Positions 54,028-64,000 of a DNA stretch of 64,000 nt are shown one piece after another. The DNA is from Neisseria zalophi (lineage in GTDB: Bacteria; Pseudomonadota; Gammaproteobacteria; Burkholderiales; Neisseriaceae), in assembly GCF_008807015.1 (NCBI RefSeq), contig NZ_CP031700.1:1178001-1242000 (forward strand). The letters run 5' to 3'. The translations under genes were made by a program, and so were the position numbers. The notes below the pieces were generated by a model, which saw only the letters and a list, made by a program, of their open reading frames with translations, searched no databases and was not told where the DNA came from. Each line of letters starts with the position of its first letter. The stretch's first letter is position 1.

Positions 54028-54783
54028 ATGAATACTGCTAAACTCAAACTATTATGGACTGTTTTGATGATGGTTGCCGGAACTGCGGCAGCGGATATGG
54101 TTACGATTAAGGGTGGCAGCTACCGTCCGCTGTATCTGAAAAAAGATACGCCGTTAATTAGTGTCAAACCTTTTCAGATGGATACGTTGCCCGTTACTAA
54201 TGCCGAGTTTGCCGCTTTTGTACAAAAATATCCGCAATGGCAGCGTGGTAATGTAAGCAGTAAACAGACGGAAAAAGGCTATCTGCGTCATTGGGTAAAA
54301 AATAAAACAGGCTACAAACCAAAAGCTGTTGACCTGAAAAAACCGGTAACCAATGTTTCATGGTTTGCCGCCAATGCCTATTGCAGTGCGCAGGGTAAAC
54401 GATTACCGACTATCGACCAATGGGAGTTTGTCGGGCAAGCATCGGCAACGCGTATAAACGGTACCACCGAAAAAAACTATAACCGTACTATTCTCGATTG
54501 GTATGCAGAGGGTAACCGCCAGGGTTTGCGGGATGTCGGTCAGGGCAAGCCGAATTATTGGGGTGTTTATGATATGCATGGTCTGATTTGGGAATGGACG
54601 GAAGATTTCAACAGCAGCCAGTTGACATCTAGTGCTGCTGAAGGCAGTAATTTGTTTTGTAGCGGTGCATCAGCTGGCTCGGCGGATCCAAGTGATTATG
54701 CGGCTTTTATGCGCTACGGTATCCGCACCAGCTTGCAAGCTAAGTTTGTGCTGAATAATTTGGGATTTCGCTGTGTACGTTAA
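54028..54783 (+). CDS. nirV: NirV-like protein, FGE-fold domain
   Basis: The 251-residue protein has a signal peptide (about 1-22, cleavage after TAAA). It adopts the FGE/SumF1 fold: MVTIKGGSYRPLYLKKDTPL, TLPVTNAEFAAFVQKYPQWQ, KRLPTIDQWEFVGQAS, YWGVYDMHGLIWEWTEDFNS. The catalytic region is LFCSGASAGSADPSDYAAFM, with one Cys instead of the FGE pair, so it should not make formylglycine. It matches NirV, a gene found beside copper nitrite reductases and perhaps needed for their assembly. It lies 87 bases after aniA. Confidence 0.86.
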   Translation: MNTAKLKLLWTVLMMVAGTAAADMVTIKGGSYRPLYLKKDTPLISVKPFQMDTLPVTNAEFAAFVQKYPQWQRGNVSSKQTEKGYLRHWVKNKTGYKPKAVDLKKPVTNVSWFAANAYCSAQGKRLPTIDQWEFVGQASATRINGTTEKNYNRTILDWYAEGNRQGLRDVGQGKPNYWGVYDMHGLIWEWTEDFNSSQLTSSAAEGSNLFCSGASAGSADPSDYAAFMRYGIRTSLQAKFVLNNLGFRCVR

Positions 54784-54844
54784 AGTTGAATAAGCAGAAC
54801 AAAATTTTTTATATTCTTTTTCTTGAAAAGCAAGGCAGTCTTTT

Positions 54845-54872
54845 CGGTGCGTTTTATACGCACCGTTTTTTT
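54845..54872 (+). terminator. Rho-independent terminator after nirV
   Basis: CGGTGCG-TTTTATA-CGCACCG followed by TTTTTTT. Confidence 0.92.
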
Positions 54873-54927
54873 ATATTGGGTGATGAAATACTGTATTTGA
54901 ATATTAATATGGTTGTATATCAATATA

Positions 54928-54958
54928 AGACCGTCTGAAAGATTTTTTCAGACGGCCT
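54928..54958 (-). terminator. DUS-type hairpin terminator after dapB
   Basis: AGACCGTCTGAA (one base off the DUS) pairs with TTCAGACGGCCT. It lies 25 bases past the dapB stop. Confidence 0.75.
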
Positions 54959-54982
54959 TATATTTAAACGGAAGCAATAAGG

Positions 54983-56217
<1,235 letters not shown>

Positions 56218-56467
56218 AAGTTTTACCTTTCGTTTGATAGTCGTAGCAGGCTTCAGGCATCAGTATAACAAAGAAATCGGAAGATTCTAGAAGCATGATG
56301 CATTCTTGTTGTGATGTAAGACGGCTTTATAAGCAGTGTTTATCAGGTTTTCACTGTATTTTTTATGTGAAACGTATAATTGAAAACCTTTATTATCTTG
56401 GTAGTGGGCAAAGCTGTTAAAATTGCGTATTATAACGGTAATTAGACGACAAGGGTATGAACGCATT

Positions 56468-56905
56468 ATGGAAAATAGCTTTAGCAATATCGCCCAATTA
56501 AAAGACAACGGCTTAAAGGTAACCGGCCCGCGTTTGAAAATTTTAGATTTGTTTGAAACGTATGCAGAAGCGCATTTGAGCGCAGAGGATGTTTACCGTA
56601 TTTTACTGGACGAAGGCATCGAGATCGGTGTCGCCACGATTTACCGTGTTTTGACCCAGTTCGAACAAGCCGGTATTTTGCTACGCCATCATTTTGAAAC
56701 GGGTAAAGCGGTATATGAATTGAATAAAGGCGATCACCACGACCACATTGTTTGTGTGAAATGTGGCAAGGTTACCGAGTTTCATAATCGTGAAATCGAA
56801 CAACTTCAAGATAAAATTGCCGAAGAAAACGGCTATCAGGTGGTTGACCACGCTTTGTATATGTATGGCGTGTGTAGCGACTGCCAACAAAAACGCAAAC
56901 GTTAA
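56468..56905 (+). CDS. fur: Ferric uptake regulator
   Basis: The 145-residue protein starts MENSFSNIAQLKDNGLKVTG. It has the winged helix (LDLFETYAEAHLSAEDVYRI, IGVATIYRVLTQFEQAGILL) and the metal sites (HHFETGKAVYELNKGDHHDH, CVKCGKVTEFH, CSDCQQKRKR). With iron bound it represses iron uptake genes. Start at 56468 matches meningococcal Fur; the frame extends 15 codons upstream but the Fur family starts here. It is divergent from bamE. Confidence 0.96.
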   Translation: MENSFSNIAQLKDNGLKVTGPRLKILDLFETYAEAHLSAEDVYRILLDEGIEIGVATIYRVLTQFEQAGILLRHHFETGKAVYELNKGDHHDHIVCVKCGKVTEFHNREIEQLQDKIAEENGYQVVDHALYMYGVCSDCQQKRKR

Positions 56906-56927
56906 TCTCGTTTGATTGTAAACTTTT

Positions 56928-56961
56928 TTCAGACGGCCTTGATATATTGAGGCCGTCTGAA
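56928..56961 (+). terminator. DUS inverted pair after fur
   Basis: TTCAGACGGCCT at 56928-56939 faces AGGCCGTCTGAA at 56950-56961 with a 10-base loop. Confidence 0.75.
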
Positions 56962-56991
56962 TGTTTTTATAGAAATAGAAAGCCGTTAGCT

Positions 56992-57738
56992 ATGGAAATC
57001 CCTTTTTTATATGACGATACTGCCGCTTTCCCCGATGTTTTCGAGGCCATCGAAGAGCGTGACGGTTTCGTGGCCATTGGTGGCAGCCTGAGTGCGCAGA
57101 GGTTGTTAACGGCGTATCGGCAGGGTATTTTTCCATGGTTTTCAGAGGGCGATCCGGTGTGTTGGTGGGCTTTGTCGCCGCGCACGGTGCTGTATCCCGA
57201 AAAATGCCATATCGGCCGCTCATTACAAAAAACACTGCGCAATAAGCCTTATCTGGTCACGGTGAATCAGAAATTTCCGGCTGTGATTGCCACTTGCGCC
57301 GGTGTGCGGCGGCCGGAGCAGTCCGGCACATGGATTACCGAAGAGATGCAACAAGCTTATATAGGTTTGTACGAACTCGGCCACGCCCATTCTTTTGAAT
57401 GTTGGTATCCCGATGAAAACGGCGTGCTGAATCTGGCCGGCGGCTTATACGGTGTACAAATAGGGCGGGTGTTTTTCGGCGAATCGATGTTTGCGCTTCG
57501 GCCGGATGCATCAAAAATCGCTTTTGCCTGTGCCGTGCCTTATTTAGCCAAGTGTGGGATTGAAATCATAGACTGCCAGCAAAATACCGATCACTTGGCG
57601 CGCTTTGGTTCGGAGCTGATTGCATTTGAAACGTTTCAGACGGCCTTAAATGATTTAACGGATAAAGCGTTAGACGAGCCTATTGGTTCGGGATGGATTG
57701 CACAAAGTAAAATAGTGCTGGAGGAGCCGTTTGAATAA
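56992..57738 (+). CDS. aat: Leucyl/phenylalanyl-tRNA-protein transferase
   Basis: Aat attaches leucine or phenylalanine to the N-terminus of proteins with basic N-terminal residues, marking them for ClpAP. The 248-residue protein starts MEIPFLYDDTAAFPDVFEAI and has LLTAYRQGIFPWFSEGDPVC, WWALSPRTVLYPEK, the GGLYGVQIGRVFFGESMFAL signature and ASKIAFACAVPYLAKCG. The frame extends 15 codons upstream across a DUS, but the family begins at 56992. A DUS lies near the C-terminus. Confidence 0.95.
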   Translation: MEIPFLYDDTAAFPDVFEAIEERDGFVAIGGSLSAQRLLTAYRQGIFPWFSEGDPVCWWALSPRTVLYPEKCHIGRSLQKTLRNKPYLVTVNQKFPAVIATCAGVRRPEQSGTWITEEMQQAYIGLYELGHAHSFECWYPDENGVLNLAGGLYGVQIGRVFFGESMFALRPDASKIAFACAVPYLAKCGIEIIDCQQNTDHLARFGSELIAFETFQTALNDLTDKALDEPIGSGWIAQSKIVLEEPFE

Positions 57739-57772
57739 AATAATCAAAGATCTAGAAAAGTGTTTGATAATA

Positions 57773-57804
57773 AAAAAAGAGCAGATATTTATCTGCTCTT
57801 TTTT
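57773..57804. terminator. Bidirectional rho-independent terminator
   Basis: AAAAAAAGAGCAGATA-TT-TATCTGCTCTTTTTT between convergent aat and pyrG. Confidence 0.92.
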
Positions 57805-57820
57805 CTTTACCTAGCTTAAA

Positions 57821-61236
<3,416 letters not shown>

Positions 61237-61259
61237 AAAGTGAGTTTCCTTGTTGTTAT

Positions 61260-61293
61260 GGCCGTCTGAAAAATGGAATGGGTTTCAGACGGC
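61260..61293 (-). terminator. DUS inverted pair after mnmA
   Basis: GGCCGTCTGAA at about 61260 faces TTCAGACGGC at 61284-61293, 60 bases past the mnmA stop; the right arm lacks the final bases of the DUS. Confidence 0.6.
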
Positions 61294-61351
61294 TTGAATA
61301 CATTATTTGTTGTTTGACGGATATTGGTTTTGCGTTATCCGGTATAAGGTT

Positions 61352-62452
61352 TTATTCGGTCACAATCACCGGTTTGTCGGTGGCGGTAATGATGCCGCCG
61401 CCCAAGCAGATATCGCCGTCGTACAATACGGCGGACTGTCCGGGTGTAACCGCCCATTGGGGTTCGTCAAAAAGTAATTCGGCGCTTTCTTCATCGATAT
61501 AGCGCAATTCGCACGGTGCATCGGCCATGCGGTAGCGGGTTTTGCAGGTATAGCGGCCGGGTTGCGGGCGTTCGGGCAAGGTCCAGCTTAAGTCGTTCAT
61601 GGTCAGGCTGCGGGTATAGAGCAGGGGGTGGTCGTGCCCTTGAACGACAATCAGTTGGTTGGCAGGCAGGTTTTTTCCGGCCACAAACCACGGTTCGCCC
61701 GCACCACCGATGCCCAAGCCTTTGCGTTGGCCGATGGTGTAAAACATCAGGCCGAGATGTTCGCCGACTTTTTTGCCTTCCGGCGTGATCATGTCGCCGC
61801 TGTCGGTGGGCAGGTATTGTTGTAGAAATTCGCGGAAAGGGCGCTCGCCGATAAAGCAGATGCCGGTGCTGTCTTTTTTAGCGGCGGTTGGCAGCTCGGC
61901 TTGTGCGGCCAAGCGGCGCACTTCGGGTTTTTCCAAATCGCCGAGCGGGAAAATAGCGCGCTCAAGCTGGTGGGGTTTTAGGCGGTAGAGAAAATAGCTT
62001 TGATCTTTATTGTTATCCAAGCCTTTTAGCAGGTAGTGCACGCCGTTGCGGATTTCTTTGCGGGCGTAGTGGCCGGTGGCGATAACGTCCGCACCTTCTC
62101 GGATGGCATAGTCGAGAAAGCATTTGAATTTGATTTCGGCATTGCACAAAACGTCGGGATTGGGTGTGCGTCCGGCTGAATATTCTTTTAAGAAGTAGGC
62201 AAAAACATTGTCTTTATATTCGGCGGCAAAATTGACGATATCAATATCGATATCGAGAATATCGGCCACGGAAATGGCATCAAACGAGTCTTGTTTGATG
62301 CTGCAATATTCGTCGTTGTCGTCGTCTTCCCAATTTTGCATGAAAACGCCGCGCACTTGGTAGCCTTGTTGTTTCAGGAGGTATGCGGTAACGGAGGAAT
62401 CGACACCGCCGGAGAGCCCGACGATGATATTGTGTGGTTCGGATGTGTGCAT
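61352..62452 (-). CDS. mnmA: tRNA-specific 2-thiouridylase
   Basis: MnmA installs the 2-thio group at U34 of Lys, Glu and Gln tRNAs. The 366-residue protein starts [20 protein letters not shown] with the PP-loop. It has [15 protein letters not shown], the catalytic Cys in [20 protein letters not shown] and the second Cys in [18 protein letters not shown], plus [15 protein letters not shown] frame start 11 codons upstream is possible; 62452 fits the neisserial family better. Confidence 0.95.
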   Translation of the reverse strand: MHTSEPHNIIVGLSGGVDSSVTAYLLKQQGYQVRGVFMQNWEDDDNDEYCSIKQDSFDAISVADILDIDIDIVNFAAEYKDNVFAYFLKEYSAGRTPNPDVLCNAEIKFKCFLDYAIREGADVIATGHYARKEIRNGVHYLLKGLDNNKDQSYFLYRLKPHQLERAIFPLGDLEKPEVRRLAAQAELPTAAKKDSTGICFIGERPFREFLQQYLPTDSGDMITPEGKKVGEHLGLMFYTIGQRKGLGIGGAGEPWFVAGKNLPANQLIVVQGHDHPLLYTRSLTMNDLSWTLPERPQPGRYTCKTRYRMADAPCELRYIDEESAELLFDEPQWAVTPGQSAVLYDGDICLGGGIITATDKPVIVTE

Positions 62453-62719
62453 GGATTCGGAGCGTGCCTGAGATAGAAATATCACAAAACACGATTATTG
62501 TGTGTTTACCAAAATTTTCAATTATCTGATTTTACCATTTTTAGTATGTATTGCGTCAAACAGGGGTGTATTGTATCGAATGTTGTTTGATAAACGTTTT
62601 TTCAGACGGCCTGAAAGATTGCGTTAATTTGTGTACAATAACCGGTTTGCCCGATATCTTTCGATTTTTGCGGTTTCGGGCGGTAGTAATCGTTTATCTA
62701 TATAGGAAAGAAAAACTTC

Positions 62720-64000
<1,281 letters not shown>

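Overview
The window is chromosomal DNA of a Neisseria species (family Neisseriaceae). The 12-mer AGGCCGTCTGAA, the AG dialect of the DNA uptake sequence (DUS), recurs throughout. It stands singly, inside reading frames, and as inverted pairs after genes that act as terminators. Proteins such as Fur, MnmA, NarQ/NarP, AniA, Laz and the IS1106-like transposase look neisserial, and the order dapB-bamE-fur fits. Cytochrome bd, an exported sulfatase system and a cytochrome c-extended AniA suggest a commensal or animal-associated species rather than meningococcus or gonococcus. The species cannot be fixed from the sequence.

Layout. 1-6.3 kb: start of a type I methyltransferase (hsdM), a dead IS5-type fragment, an rRNA/tRNA methyltransferase, leuB, an AhpD-like protein, a periplasmic cyclophilin and small unknown genes. 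6.4-8.1 kb: an intact IS1106-like IS5-family element inserted in a decayed IS1016-like copy. 8.2-10.8 kb: a nitrate/nitrite-type two-component pair. 11.1-12.5 kb: queC-queD behind a preQ1-I riboswitch. 12.5-22.4 kb: zapE, ndk, then the chain rlmN-pilW-rodZ-ispG-hyp-hisS-yfgM-der, which has no bamB. 22.5-30.5 kb: azurin (laz), malic enzyme, a solute-binding lipoprotein, and divergent ppsR/ppsA. 30.7-33.2 kb: two TPM-domain genes, ynfA and lemA. 33.5-38.6 kb: an orphan rfbD, leuC, twin entericidin-like lipoproteins, leuD and a tRNA dihydrouridine synthase. 38.9-41.3 kb: cytochrome bd. 41.6-43.7 kb: an orphan RTX protein.

44.2-48.2 kb is the most unusual part: a lipoprotein sulfatase, a short lipoprotein made of the sulfatase signal peptide joined to its C-terminal tail with the catalytic core missing, an exported formylglycine-generating enzyme, and an NTF2-like lipoprotein. 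48.5-49.8 kb: an IS3-family element that splits the terminator behind norB. 49.8-54.8 kb: divergent norB and aniA-nirV with mirrored NsrR-like operators and an FNR box. 54.9-64 kb: dapB, bamE, fur, aat, pyrG, fadD, mnmA, panD and the start of kdsA.

How the genes work together. The NarX/NarP-type pair, azurin, AniA, NirV and NorB form a partial denitrification pathway (nitrite to NO to N2O). Cytochrome bd adds a microaerobic oxidase, and the local promoters carry FNR- and NsrR-type signals. leuB, leuC and leuD make the leucine branch but are split over 35 kb. No tRNA, rRNA or CRISPR array was seen.
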